64,000 bases of DNA from Bacteroidales bacterium (GCA_016938685.1 JAFGUD010000235.1:1-64000); one strand, 5' to 3'; counted from the stretch's first letter, positions 49,778 to 60,619 are shown. Numbers and translations: made by a program. Notes: generated by a model not told the origin, from the sequence alone.

Positions 49778-51534
49778 AAATGGACAGTAAAATCAAAATA
49801 AAAAGAAAAAAAGCAGGACAACTTATTTTAGCACTGGCAATCATTATTTTAATAAATGTAATTTCTTCGCAGATTTTCACAAGAATTGACCTAACTGCTG
49901 AAAAAAAATATACGCTAACCGATTATACAAAAGAGTCGCTAAAAAATCTGGACGGACAAGTATTCATAACGATATACCTTGATGGCAACGACTTACCACT
50001 TCAATTCAAAAAATTCAGAAACTCTGTTAAAGAAATATTAGATGTTTTTAAAATGTATTCCGGGCAAAATTTCAACTACGAGTTTGTTGACCCGACAAAT
50101 GAAGAAAACAATGTAAAAGAAAGAGATCTTTTATTTCAGGAATTGTACTATTTAGGAGTAGTTCCGGTAGAAAACAACGAAGTAAACGAAGGACAAGCAA
50201 CTCAAACTCTTATTTTCCCTTCGGCTGTAATAAATTACACTTATTACGACACAGACGCGGACTCACTTATATCAAGACGAGTTGGTTTAAATCTTTTAAA
50301 TAACGATCCAAATTACGAACAATCAAGTCCTGAAAATATTAATAATTCGGTTCAAAATCTTGAATACTCATTTATCAACGAGATCATAAAAATCAGCAAA
50401 AAAGAAAAACCAAAAATAGCATTTATAGAAGGACATGGAGAATTATCAGAAATATATGTAATAGAAATGGAGCAAAAATTAAGCGAATATTACAACATAA
50501 TGCGAGGTAAAATAGATGGACAATACGGAAGATTAGACAATTTTGAAGCAATTATTATTGCAAAACCAACAGCACAATTTTCAAAAGAAGATAAATTTGT
50601 AATTGACCAATATGTAATGAATGGCGGCAAAGTTCTTTGGCTTGTTGACGGTATAAATATCAGCATGGACAGCGTTTATTACTACGAAAGAGCTTTTGCA
50701 ATGCCAGCGTATACACAAGTTTTGAGCATAGATGATATTCTTTTCACGTATGGAGTTCGCATCAACACAGATATTTTACAAGACGCTTTCAGTTCATCAA
50801 TTATGCTAAAAGGGACTTCTGCAACAGGCGAAGTTAGAAATCACTGGTATCAGTGGTTTTATTTTCCTCTTTTGATAACAAAAAACACGCATGTAATTAA
50901 CCGTTATATAGATGCTGTAAGGACTGAATTTGTAAGTTCTATTGACACTGTCGGGAAAAATCCGGAAGTTACTAAAACTCCATTGCTTACAACATCAAAC
51001 ATGACAAGAGTAATGAAAGTAAATATGCCTTGGCAAGTTGATTTTAAAGAAATAAACGAAACTCCCGACCAGAAATTATTCAACGCAAAAGATATTCCGG
51101 TTGCAATATTGCTTGAAGGAGAATTTCCTTCATTGTTCAAAGGCAGAATGATTGATAATTTATTACCTCAAAAATCGTTATTCAAAGAAAAAAGTGTTCC
51201 AACAAAGATGATTGTTGTAGCAGATGGAGACATTATCAAAAACGTTGTAAAAAGCGACAACCAAACAATGCCTTTAAGTTTCGACAAATATTCTTTGTAT
51301 AATTACTATGGAAACGAACAATTTCTAATGAATGCACTTAATTATTTATGCGACGACGAAGGATTAATGTCTCTCAGATCACGCGAATTTAAACTGAGAC
51401 TACTTGACAACGCCGTGGTTAGCACAAAAAAATCTATGTGGCAGTTTATAAATCTTTTATTACCAATTGTGTTGATAATAATTCTAGGTCTGGTAATGCA
51501 CTTTATAAGAATTAGAAAATATACTAGGAAATAA
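49771..51534 (+). CDS. gldG: Gliding-motility ABC transporter substrate-binding protein GldG
   Basis: RIDLTAEKKYTLTDYTKESLKNLDGQVFITIYLDGNDLPLQFKKFRNSVKEIL; KPKIAFIEGHGEL; overlaps gldF. Confidence 0.92.
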   Translation: MVKMDSKIKIKRKKAGQLILALAIIILINVISSQIFTRIDLTAEKKYTLTDYTKESLKNLDGQVFITIYLDGNDLPLQFKKFRNSVKEILDVFKMYSGQNFNYEFVDPTNEENNVKERDLLFQELYYLGVVPVENNEVNEGQATQTLIFPSAVINYTYYDTDADSLISRRVGLNLLNNDPNYEQSSPENINNSVQNLEYSFINEIIKISKKEKPKIAFIEGHGELSEIYVIEMEQKLSEYYNIMRGKIDGQYGRLDNFEAIIIAKPTAQFSKEDKFVIDQYVMNGGKVLWLVDGINISMDSVYYYERAFAMPAYTQVLSIDDILFTYGVRINTDILQDAFSSSIMLKGTSATGEVRNHWYQWFYFPLLITKNTHVINRYIDAVRTEFVSSIDTVGKNPEVTKTPLLTTSNMTRVMKVNMPWQVDFKEINETPDQKLFNAKDIPVAILLEGEFPSLFKGRMIDNLLPQKSLFKEKSVPTKMIVVADGDIIKNVVKSDNQTMPLSFDKYSLYNYYGNEQFLMNALNYLCDDEGLMSLRSREFKLRLLDNAVVSTKKSMWQFINLLLPIVLIIILGLVMHFIRIRKYTRK

Positions 51535-51539
51535 GTAAT

Positions 51540-51579
51540 CAGTTGACCAGTTAACCAGTTGACTAGTTAAACGGTTAAG
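51540..51579. repeat. Five degenerate 8-bp tandem units
   Basis: CAGTTGAC CAGTTAAC CAGTTGAC TAGTTAAA CGGTTAAG. Confidence 0.75.
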
Positions 51580-51642
51580 TATCAGAGAGACATAAAATCA
51601 ATAAAATCAAAAAAACATATTCAATATTTTAAAAATAAAATC

Positions 51643-52356
51643 ATGAAAAAAATACTTTTTATAAGCATAATTTTGTTGGCGGGAATCAGCCTTTTTGCAC
51701 AAGAAACAGAGTTTTCAAACTACGACCCCGAAGCAAAAAAAATTCTTGATAAATTATCAGATAAACTTGCCGAAAAAAACACAGCAAGAATTTATTTTGA
51801 ATATTCTGCTCACAATGCTCAAGATTCCACAGAATATTCATACATGGGATATTTATTTGTAAAAGATGAATCGAAATACAAAGTTATTATTCCTGAAAAT
51901 GAGATTTTTTCTGACGGAGTAAAAGTATTTTCGTACAACAAAAAAGCAAATGAAATGAACATTACTTTTTCAGATCCAAAAAATGATGCAATTTACACAC
52001 CACAAAACCTAATTAACGCATATAAAAAAGGCTACAAATACAGTTATCGAGGTGAATTAACATTTGAACCCAAAGCCAGAGTTAACGGAGAAATTGTAAA
52101 AGTAACCAAAACATGCCATGTTATTGACCTTTATCCTGAGAATCCAAAAAAATCGCCGTATTCTATCATTCGTATTTGGATTGACAAAGACAAAAACGAA
52201 CTTGTTAGTGTAAAATATCAGGAAAAAGACGGAGTAGAACAAGTAGTTGATATTCTTTCATTTGAACTTGATATTACTATCAATGATGATATTTTCACAT
52301 TTGACCCCAAATTATATCCAGAAAACATTGATGTAATAGACTTCACAGAAGAATAA
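51643..52356 (+). CDS. LolA-like outer membrane lipoprotein carrier
   Basis: Signal peptide; DPEAKKILDKLSDKLAEKNTARIYFEYSA...; IIPENEIFSDGVKVFSYNKKANEMNIT. Confidence 0.8.
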   Translation: MKKILFISIILLAGISLFAQETEFSNYDPEAKKILDKLSDKLAEKNTARIYFEYSAHNAQDSTEYSYMGYLFVKDESKYKVIIPENEIFSDGVKVFSYNKKANEMNITFSDPKNDAIYTPQNLINAYKKGYKYSYRGELTFEPKARVNGEIVKVTKTCHVIDLYPENPKKSPYSIIRIWIDKDKNELVSVKYQEKDGVEQVVDILSFELDITINDDIFTFDPKLYPENIDVIDFTEE

Positions 52357-52400
52357 AAAATTCAAATAATAGACATAAAATCAGCGTCTTAGACATTTTA

Positions 52401-52512
52401 TTTAAATCAGGTGGACAACACCTGATTTAGGCAAAGCGTTTTGTTTAAATCAGGTTGGAAACACCTGATTTAGGCAAAGTGCCTCTGGCAAGTGTTTTCC
52501 ATCTGCCAGTAC
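52401..52512. repeat. Cluster of palindromic repeats (two near-identical hairpins plus a third)
   Basis: TAAATCAGGTG-gacaa-CACCTGATTTA (52403-52429); TAAATCAGGT-tggaaac-ACCTGATTTA (52446-52472); CTGGCA...TGCCAG (52485-52509). Confidence 0.85.
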
Positions 52513-52542
52513 TTTTAAATCAATTCACATAAAAACTTAAGA

Positions 52543-55077
52543 CTAATAATCCCATTTCTTTTTATAAGAACTAAAATTACTAAGTCCAATTTTTACCGAA
52601 AAATCAGCATTTGAAAGATTATTATCTGCTGTAACAGCATAAATACCAAATCGAAACAATTCTGTTTTAATTCTGAAGACCTTTTCAAGTCCGGCAAACA
52701 TTTCATAATGATAAAAATCTTCATTTGGAATAAGCAAACTAGCACCACCAAAAGCAATTGATAATTTCAAATACTTAAAAAGCGGAACTTTGTTCAATAA
52801 ACTTCCATTAAAATGATGCACATAATTCGCTTGCAAAAATTCGCTATTGGTGCTGAAAATTGAAGGCAATAATTGCATTGATGTGACAGGGCTGGAAAAA
52901 AACAACTGATCGGAACCACGAAAATATTTATATTCCAAAAGCCTCAAATTACTTGTATTTAAAAACTTACCAACTTTTAACTGCCAGCGACTTTCACCAA
53001 ATCTGGCAAGAGTAAAAATTCCTTTAGAACCAAGTTCTACATAGTCAAAATTAACTTCGCTGTTGAACAAATTCGGAATTCCTTTGCGATAAGTAAAAGT
53101 AATTTCAGGCAAATCAGACCCAATAATAATTTTTCTATTCCCTTTTATAATATATTTCTGCGCAGGAACATATTTCAAATCAAGCTGCACTTCAGTTTTT
53201 ATATATTGCTCAAAATCAATTGGTTCATTAAGCTCACCAAACAAAAAATCAGACCAATTAGATAATTGCAGGTTGTTTATTGGTATTTGGTTAGAATATA
53301 AAAAGCCAAGTTCAGCATATAATCCATTAACAATTTCCATTCTCTGTTTTATGGCAAAAGTTTTATTTCTAACGTAATTACTTCTGCTGAAAATTTGTTC
53401 AAACGAAGCATAATTATTTATAACGTCGTAATAATCTCCAATTTCCACATAAGTACGAACAAACTTCTTGGGGAAATATGTTAACCCAAATCCAAACTTT
53501 CCTTTAACATCCTTATTTTTAAAGCCATAATCAATCTGAAATTTTATTTCAGCAATCATGTCATTACTAAATCTTTTTTGAATATCAACCGGTAATTTAT
53601 GCCTATACCCTCCAATACCAAAGGGATTAACCTGTTCCAACAGTCCACCAACATACCACTGAGTACCATTATAATGATTTTTTCGTCCAAATCCAACTAA
53701 CGGAGTCCACCAAGTAAGCCTGTTAAATAAACTATCTTGTTCATCAAGATACTCATCGCTTGTATAGTAACTTTTTATGCTGTCAGTTTTATCGATAAAT
53801 TCCAACTCGTTTTCTTTCAGAGCAATCGGACGATTATCTCCCCAAAACAAGCTATCTTTATCCATTGCATCTTCTTGATAAGTAATTATTTCATTATTGA
53901 AAATTTTATTATTAATTTCTTGATTAATTACGTAATCTTTCCTAATTATTTTGGTATTTCCCAGAACGATATTGTCTTTTCCATTAGCAATTGTATATAT
54001 GATTTCGGTTCTAACAGGAAGATAAATACTATCTCCAAACCGTTGATAATTCTGAATAATATTGAATTTTTGATAATTAAGCAAAGCTTGTTCATTTATA
54101 TATAAATCAACGCTCAACAAAGCCCAAGAACTATCTTCAATATAAATATTTCCGTAAAATAAAGCACTTACTTCATTTTTAGGTTCTACTTTAATTTTAT
54201 TAATTTTCACTCCATTTTCGTAAAAAGAAGTATTAAATTCGTAATTATAAAAAAGGTTTGAATTTGAAGCAATCGGGCTAACAATAGGTTGGTTGCAAAG
54301 ACTAGGTAAATCAAGCTGGTTTTGATAAAAATTAAAATCTGCACTTGCTACATTTTTGTAAAACACAAAAGGATTTTCGTATGTATAATAATTTGCTGCT
54401 ATATCCATCTCCCCGTATTCTGCACCAACAACAATTGACCTTCCATAATCCAGAGGTTTTTCCTCCGTAAAATCGTGATAAGCTAAAACAACTTCTTTGT
54501 ATTTCTGCGGTCGTTTAAAATAAGTTTCAGCAACATATTCAATTAAATTCAGATTTTCTTTTTTTAGGTAAGTTTCAAAATCTTTTTCCTTCAAAGTGCT
54601 GTCCTGTTTTTTTTCTTCAAATTCATTTTCAATTGAAGTTTTGACATAAGAAGTACACTCAAAATTTTCAACACTTGTTAAAAAAGAGCGTCGATTATTT
54701 CTAACATGTTTCATTATTTTTTTCGCCTTATCTGCCTTATTAGCAACAACTTCAATGCCCGGGATTTGAACATCTGTTTTTTGTAGAACCACGTTAACTA
54801 CAAGTTTTTGATTAGAACCAACGACAATTTCTTTTTCCAAAGTTTTATAACCAAGATAATTATATACTAATGTATATTTACCTTGTTTAAGCTCAATAAA
54901 ATAATTACCATTAAAATCAGCCGTTACGCCATAAGTGGAATTTTTAACATAAACAGTTGAAAAAGATAAGACAAGACTGTCTGAACCAGTTATTTTTCCG
55001 GAAATTGTTGAACCAAAACAAAAAGCAGGAACAATAAACAATAACAACAACAAAAGAGAAGTAAATTTTAATTTCAT
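52543..55077 (-). CDS. DUF5686/carboxypeptidase-like regulatory-domain outer-membrane protein
   Basis: SGKITGSDSLVLSFSTVYVKNSTYGVTADFNGNYFIELKQGKYTLVYNYLGYKT; KKIMKHVRNNRRSF; large C-terminal barrel. Confidence 0.82.
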   Translation of the reverse strand: MKLKFTSLLLLLLFIVPAFCFGSTISGKITGSDSLVLSFSTVYVKNSTYGVTADFNGNYFIELKQGKYTLVYNYLGYKTLEKEIVVGSNQKLVVNVVLQKTDVQIPGIEVVANKADKAKKIMKHVRNNRRSFLTSVENFECTSYVKTSIENEFEEKKQDSTLKEKDFETYLKKENLNLIEYVAETYFKRPQKYKEVVLAYHDFTEEKPLDYGRSIVVGAEYGEMDIAANYYTYENPFVFYKNVASADFNFYQNQLDLPSLCNQPIVSPIASNSNLFYNYEFNTSFYENGVKINKIKVEPKNEVSALFYGNIYIEDSSWALLSVDLYINEQALLNYQKFNIIQNYQRFGDSIYLPVRTEIIYTIANGKDNIVLGNTKIIRKDYVINQEINNKIFNNEIITYQEDAMDKDSLFWGDNRPIALKENELEFIDKTDSIKSYYTSDEYLDEQDSLFNRLTWWTPLVGFGRKNHYNGTQWYVGGLLEQVNPFGIGGYRHKLPVDIQKRFSNDMIAEIKFQIDYGFKNKDVKGKFGFGLTYFPKKFVRTYVEIGDYYDVINNYASFEQIFSRSNYVRNKTFAIKQRMEIVNGLYAELGFLYSNQIPINNLQLSNWSDFLFGELNEPIDFEQYIKTEVQLDLKYVPAQKYIIKGNRKIIIGSDLPEITFTYRKGIPNLFNSEVNFDYVELGSKGIFTLARFGESRWQLKVGKFLNTSNLRLLEYKYFRGSDQLFFSSPVTSMQLLPSIFSTNSEFLQANYVHHFNGSLLNKVPLFKYLKLSIAFGGASLLIPNEDFYHYEMFAGLEKVFRIKTELFRFGIYAVTADNNLSNADFSVKIGLSNFSSYKKKWDY

Positions 55078-55244
55078 TATTAAAAATTTTAGGCAAAGTT
55101 AAAATATAATTCTGTGTGACGGTTGAATTAAAGAAAAGTTACTACACAAATCTTCATTTTTACATAAATTTAACTTAACAGAATATACGAAGAAAGTCTT
55201 ATTATTATTTTTTGTTTTAACTTTGTTGCAAATAATACAGACTT

Positions 55245-56504
55245 ATGAATAAGATTTTAACTTTAATTTTAGGCATTCTACTAACAACAAACCTTTTTGC
55301 TTCTAGCATTTTAGTACCCATGGACGATTCCCAAACCAATCACCTAAAAGCTTATGGCGTTACTTTTTGGGTTTTAGAAAATGGCTTAGAATGTGACTGG
55401 CTTTTAAATTATCGCGATGGTAGTTTTTTGCTTCCAGCAAGACCAGAAATTCAAGAAAAATGCATAATTTTCAACGTATCTTATGAAGTAATTTCAGATG
55501 CCGAAGTAAACAGCATATTTTCTTATATCTCTAAGCCTGAAATTAACATGGACAAGGTAAAACTCCAAAAAGCTCCACGTGTTGCAGTATATGCTCCCAA
55601 AACTTATCAACCCTGGGATGATGCAGTTATGATGGTTTTGGAATATGCTGAAATTCCATACGATGTAGTTTACGACGAAGAAGTATTACGCGGAGATCTT
55701 AATAATTACGATTGGCTTCACTTGCATCACGAAGATTTTACAGGTCAATACGGTAAATTTTGGGCTTCGTACAGAAATGCATCATGGTATCAGGATCAAG
55801 TAATAGAATCAGAAACACAAGCAAAAAAATTAGGATACTCAAAAGTATCTCAGCTAAAACTTGACGTAGCTCTTACTATAAAACAATGGATTTTTAACGG
55901 AGGGTTTTTATTTGCAATGTGCTCAGGAACAGATTCTTACGACATAGCGCTTGCCGCCGAAGGAGTAGATATTTGTCAGCCAATGTTCGACGGCGACCCA
56001 ATTGATGCAGATGCACAAAGTAAGCTGGATTATTCAAAAACCTTAGCTTTTCAGAATTTTAAGATAAGTACAAATCCTTATGAATATGAATTTTCTGATA
56101 TTGATGTTACTAATTATAGACCCATTAAAAATGAAGAAGACGACTATTTTACATTATTTGAATTTTCGGCAAAATGGGACCCAATTCCAACAATGTTAAC
56201 TCAATGTCAAACAAAAATTTTAGAAGGTTTTATGGGTCAAACTACTGCTTTTAATAAAGATTTAATAAAACCAAACGTTATCATTATGGGTGAATACAAA
56301 GTAGCAAATGAAACACGATACATTCATGGCGAATATGGTCAGGGAACCTGGACTTTTTATGGAGGACACGACCCCGAAGATTATCGTCATTTGGTTGGGG
56401 ATCCACCAACAGAATTACAATTGCACCCAAATTCTCCAGGCTATAGACTTATTTTAAATAACATACTATTTCCTGCTGCCGAAAAGAAAAAAAGGAAAAC
56501 CTGA
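55245..56504 (+). CDS. Secreted protein of the Bacteroidota family often labelled 'asparagine synthetase B'
   Basis: LVPMDDSQTNHLKAYGVTFWVLENGLECDWLLNYRDGSFLLPA; no N-terminal nucleophile Cys or PPi-loop motif; signal peptide. Confidence 0.6.
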   Translation: MNKILTLILGILLTTNLFASSILVPMDDSQTNHLKAYGVTFWVLENGLECDWLLNYRDGSFLLPARPEIQEKCIIFNVSYEVISDAEVNSIFSYISKPEINMDKVKLQKAPRVAVYAPKTYQPWDDAVMMVLEYAEIPYDVVYDEEVLRGDLNNYDWLHLHHEDFTGQYGKFWASYRNASWYQDQVIESETQAKKLGYSKVSQLKLDVALTIKQWIFNGGFLFAMCSGTDSYDIALAAEGVDICQPMFDGDPIDADAQSKLDYSKTLAFQNFKISTNPYEYEFSDIDVTNYRPIKNEEDDYFTLFEFSAKWDPIPTMLTQCQTKILEGFMGQTTAFNKDLIKPNVIIMGEYKVANETRYIHGEYGQGTWTFYGGHDPEDYRHLVGDPPTELQLHPNSPGYRLILNNILFPAAEKKKRKT

Positions 56505-56581
56505 AGAGCATGTAAATCTCATTCATTGAGCCAAAGAATGAAAGAAATAATAATAAACAACTAAAAAGACAATTTCTGAAA

Positions 56582-56606
56582 AAATAGCCGAATTATCGGC
56601 TATTTA
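56582..56606. terminator. Hairpin terminator overlapping the end of the proline dehydrogenase gene
   Basis: AAATAGCCGA-atta-TCGGCTATTT. Confidence 0.7.
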
Positions 56607-57778
56607 TTTTCTGTTTTTCTGCGTTGTTTTTCAGAAGTAAAAAGCTGAAGTTCTCTTGATGTTTGTCCTGCAACAGAAGTGTTTTCTTCGGTTCTACGCA
56701 GCAAATAGGGCAAAACATGTTTTATTGGTCCGTAAGGAGTATATTTAGCAACATTATAACCTGCTTTTGCCAAATTGAATGTAATATTATCACTCATTCC
56801 GTAAAGTTGAGAGAAAAAACATCTTGAATCATCTTTTGCTAAACCGTTTTGGCTCATTAGTTCTGTCAAAAAACGACTACTTTTTTCATTATGAGTAGCA
56901 TTAAAAATTGAGATTCTATCGATATGCTCCACCGAAAATTTAAGAGCAGCATTAAAAGCATCGTCTGTATCTAGTTTAGTATTATGAATAGGGTCAGGAT
57001 ATCCTAATTTCTGAGCCAATTCTCTCTCTTTTTCCATATACGCACCACGAACAAATTTAACACCTATAAAAATATTATCCGAAATTGCTTTTTGATACAA
57101 ATCCTTCAAAAAATCAAGTCTGTCTTTGCGATACATTTGAAGAGTATTATAAACAATAGCTTTTTCCTTATTAAATTCTTGCATCATTTCATAAACAACA
57201 ATGTCGATAAAATTCTGATAAGCAACATCTTCTGCATCAATCATAATGGGCATATCTAAATCATAAGCTTTTTGACAAAGAGTTTTTACTCTGGTTCTGA
57301 ATTTTTCGGTTTCAAGAATTTCCTCTTCTGTTAAGTGCTCTTTTCTGCCTGCTTTACGCAAAACATCAGGATAACAAAAAGCAGTTGGTTTAAACACTGC
57401 ATAAGGGATATTAGAATTTGTAGCAGCATTATCAATTGTTCTTAACGTTTCTTTTAATGCTGCATCAATTTTAGCTTCTGTATCTCCACCTTCAACAGAG
57501 TAATCAAGGATTGTTTTAACATTAAATTTAGCTAATTTTTCAACAAGAGGATTACAAGATTCTAGTGTTTCACCACCTACAAAATGTTGATAAATTGTAG
57601 GTCTAACAGCCCAGCCAATAGGAAAATGAATAGCAATAGCAGTATTTATTAAAGCGTTTCCAACTTTTACCATTGAATTTTTACCAATCATTTTAAATAA
57701 AAAAACAGCCTTATTCAATTCTTTGTCTGTTTTCCAATCGAATGCAATTTTTGTGTCATTAAAATTTATTTGTTCCAT
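56600..57778 (-). CDS. Proline dehydrogenase
   Basis: FCYPDVLRKAGRKEHLTEEE; IMIDAEDVAYQ; GVKFVRGAYMEKER; CFFSQLYGMSDNITFNLAKAGYNVAKYTPYGPIKHVLPYLLRRTEENTS. Confidence 0.93.
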   Translation of the reverse strand: MEQINFNDTKIAFDWKTDKELNKAVFLFKMIGKNSMVKVGNALINTAIAIHFPIGWAVRPTIYQHFVGGETLESCNPLVEKLAKFNVKTILDYSVEGGDTEAKIDAALKETLRTIDNAATNSNIPYAVFKPTAFCYPDVLRKAGRKEHLTEEEILETEKFRTRVKTLCQKAYDLDMPIMIDAEDVAYQNFIDIVVYEMMQEFNKEKAIVYNTLQMYRKDRLDFLKDLYQKAISDNIFIGVKFVRGAYMEKERELAQKLGYPDPIHNTKLDTDDAFNAALKFSVEHIDRISIFNATHNEKSSRFLTELMSQNGLAKDDSRCFFSQLYGMSDNITFNLAKAGYNVAKYTPYGPIKHVLPYLLRRTEENTSVAGQTSRELQLFTSEKQRRKTENK

Positions 57779-57913
57779 TTATATTCTTTTTTGTAATATA
57801 TAATAAATCAATCCGTTAATATATTTTTTTCAGGCGAGCAAAAATAGAATAATTTACAGATATAGATTGATTTTTACAATGTGTTTTTCAGCATATTAAG
57901 AAAGAGGCGGGAA

Positions 57914-60619
57914 TTAATTAAATTTTACACCAACCACAAGAACGTCGTCAACTTGTTTTTTTGTTCCTTTTAGGTTGATAAATAATTTTTTCAGCTCGTC
58001 AGCTTGTTTATTAAAAGGTAAAGGTGATACTTTTTTAAGGATTTCAATAAAATTAGACAGACCTAATTTATGGTTGATTTTATAGTCAATTTGATTGATA
58101 AAACCATCTGAGAACAAATAAACAACATCACCTTTTTTATAATCTATTTTTTTCAATAAAAAGGGTTCATCAAAAAACTCAGAATAACCACCAATAGAAA
58201 AATTATTAGCATCTAACTCTATACTATCACCTTTTCGGATAATGACTATTGTTTGTCTGGCTGCGCTATATTCAATTGTTGTTTTATTTTTATCGTAAGC
58301 AATTAAACTTATGTCAAAACTATCCTGAATCTGACGTTCGTTGTTTTTCATGCCTAAAAGCTTAACATATCGTTCTCTAACTTTCTCCAAAACTAAAGAT
58401 GGGCTACTATCATTTCCGTTAATTTCAGAAAAAACATCTTCAAAAGTAGTTAGGATTAAAAAGCTTAAAAATGTTCCGGTTACATTTTGACCTGTGCTGT
58501 CAATAGCACTGATAAAAATTTTATCATCAAATTCATATCTAGCCCAGAAATCGCCACTAACAATATCTTTTGGAATTGAAACTTCAAAAAAATCGGCGTT
58601 GGAAATTGTCAGTTGTCTTCCAAAAATAGTTTTGTGAATATTTACTGCATATCTAATACTTGAATCAATATCAGATTTCTTTTGCAGAAGTTGATTTTTG
58701 TGACGGGTAATTTTATGTTGTTGAGCTTCAAGAGTATTATTTGTAACAGAAATCTCTTCTCTTCTGCTAACCAACTCTTCGTTTAAATCTTCAACTTTTT
58801 TAGCAGAAATTTTCAATTCATCAATTTTAGTATCAAGTTCGGCTGATTTAGACACAAGTTCATCTTTCTGGATATAAACAAGTTGAGTTCTTTTTTCTAT
58901 TATACCTTCTAAATTTTTATTTATATTTTCAAGATTCCAGTAATAATAGTAATTATCGTACATAACATCAATTTGCGAAGAAAGATCTTCAAAAATAGTA
59001 ATTTGTTCTGCAGAAAACTTTGAGTTTTTGCCAATGACAAACATTGATTTTATTTTTCCGTTTAAGAACAATGGCATTGACAAATAATATTCTCCATCAA
59101 AATTTATAACACTATTTTTACTGTTATTTACGGATTTTTGAATTACTTCAGGAGATATATCAGATACAATATTTTGCTCCAATTTAGCAAACGCAACACC
59201 GGCTTCTGTCTTTTTACACTCACAAAATCCTTCGCTTCCTCTAATTACTAAAAACTCAGCGATTTCAGCATTAAACTCTTTTCCTATAATACCAACTCCC
59301 TCAGCCAAATCAAAAGAAGGAATTTTTAATAACTCATTTCTTATTCTGTTTAATATCTGAAACCGATTAGAAATTGTATTAATCTTTGTTTCAGCAATTG
59401 AATAATTTAGAGCCAAAAAAACACTATGACTAATAAAAAAAATAAGTAATCCGGTATTTAATAAATAAGCTGTATTAATAATTGTCAGATTGAACAATAT
59501 ATCGTTTATCATACCAATTAGAAAAACAGTCATCCCAAAGAAAGAATAGATAATATTAGGTATTTTTTTTAATAGTCCTCTTAGTAAAACAATATTAATA
59601 TAAAAAAACAAAAATAATCCCAGCCCCATAAATGGTAATAACGTATACGAATATATACGGCAAGGCGTTACTAAAACAACAATTGCACCAGCAATTGAAC
59701 TAACTAACAACACATAATAAACATATTTATTGATAATTTTATAATCACGAAACAAATACCATATAAAAAGAATAAAAAAAACAGCTCGACCATAGTTACC
59801 AATAAAATCAATTTTTTTTGTTAACTCCCAGTAAGAAATATCCGGGAAAAGTCGCATAAACAACATTTCACCATTAACAATTTCAAATAATAAAGTGATA
59901 ATAATGGCAAGACTAAAAAAAAGGTAAGCCGGATTTTGACGACGAAAGAAAAATGTAAGAAGAAAAAATATTGCAAATATTATTTCAGCACCGATAATTA
60001 TATAGGAATAAATTAAATTTCCTCGTACCTTAGTCATCACTTTTTCAACCGATCCAAAAGATACATTTTCTTGAATTCCACCTAGTCTATGTGAAAAATT
60101 ACTTACCTGAATAACAACATCTATTGTGTCAGAAGAAGATTCTATGAAAAATTCTCTTGGAATAGTTTTAGGAATTGATTCTTCAGGCGATTTCCCAACT
60201 TTCCCTATTTCATCAATAGGTTCTCCGTCAATCCAAATTTTATACGAAGAAATAACTTGCCTAACTTTTAGAACATATTGTCCTTGTGGCACTAAAATTT
60301 TAACATGAAAAGTAGCAAATCCATGCCCTCCAATTTTTTTGCCTTCTTCTATCTCATATTCCTGCCAAGTATTATTTATTTTGATATATCTAATAGAATC
60401 CTTTGGATAATTTTGAATTTCCTGAGGAGTAAGTAATTGATCCCAATAAAACTCCCAATTTCCATGAACTGAATAAATAGAATTTGAGTTAAAATCAGAA
60501 AGGTTCAGCACGCCTTTGTCAACCAAAACAGCATCGTTTTTTTCGTTTTTGCATGAGCTAAAAATAAAAGTAACAAAAACGAAAACGCCAAACAATATGT
60601 ACTTAACTAATTGTTTCAT
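57914..60619 (-). CDS. 7TMR-DISM sensor with GAF-like/coiled-coil and SpoIIE (PP2C) phosphatase domain
   Basis: HGNWEFYWDQLL...IQVSNFSHRLGGIQ; 7 TM region; FEVSIPKDIVSGDFWARY; AIDSTGQNVTGTF; LFSDGFINQ; KQVDDVLVVG. Confidence 0.88.
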   Translation of the reverse strand: MKQLVKYILFGVFVFVTFIFSSCKNEKNDAVLVDKGVLNLSDFNSNSIYSVHGNWEFYWDQLLTPQEIQNYPKDSIRYIKINNTWQEYEIEEGKKIGGHGFATFHVKILVPQGQYVLKVRQVISSYKIWIDGEPIDEIGKVGKSPEESIPKTIPREFFIESSSDTIDVVIQVSNFSHRLGGIQENVSFGSVEKVMTKVRGNLIYSYIIIGAEIIFAIFFLLTFFFRRQNPAYLFFSLAIIITLLFEIVNGEMLFMRLFPDISYWELTKKIDFIGNYGRAVFFILFIWYLFRDYKIINKYVYYVLLVSSIAGAIVVLVTPCRIYSYTLLPFMGLGLFLFFYINIVLLRGLLKKIPNIIYSFFGMTVFLIGMINDILFNLTIINTAYLLNTGLLIFFISHSVFLALNYSIAETKINTISNRFQILNRIRNELLKIPSFDLAEGVGIIGKEFNAEIAEFLVIRGSEGFCECKKTEAGVAFAKLEQNIVSDISPEVIQKSVNNSKNSVINFDGEYYLSMPLFLNGKIKSMFVIGKNSKFSAEQITIFEDLSSQIDVMYDNYYYYWNLENINKNLEGIIEKRTQLVYIQKDELVSKSAELDTKIDELKISAKKVEDLNEELVSRREEISVTNNTLEAQQHKITRHKNQLLQKKSDIDSSIRYAVNIHKTIFGRQLTISNADFFEVSIPKDIVSGDFWARYEFDDKIFISAIDSTGQNVTGTFLSFLILTTFEDVFSEINGNDSSPSLVLEKVRERYVKLLGMKNNERQIQDSFDISLIAYDKNKTTIEYSAARQTIVIIRKGDSIELDANNFSIGGYSEFFDEPFLLKKIDYKKGDVVYLFSDGFINQIDYKINHKLGLSNFIEILKKVSPLPFNKQADELKKLFINLKGTKKQVDDVLVVGVKFN

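Noticed and set aside
49049-51534. gldFG considered unusual because gldA is not adjacent
   Set aside because: gldA is frequently unlinked from gldFG in Bacteroidota; ordinary
53737-54105. 122-aa plus-strand ORF inside the DUF5686 gene
   Set aside because: Antisense to a well-supported long CDS; AT-rich Ile/Phe composition
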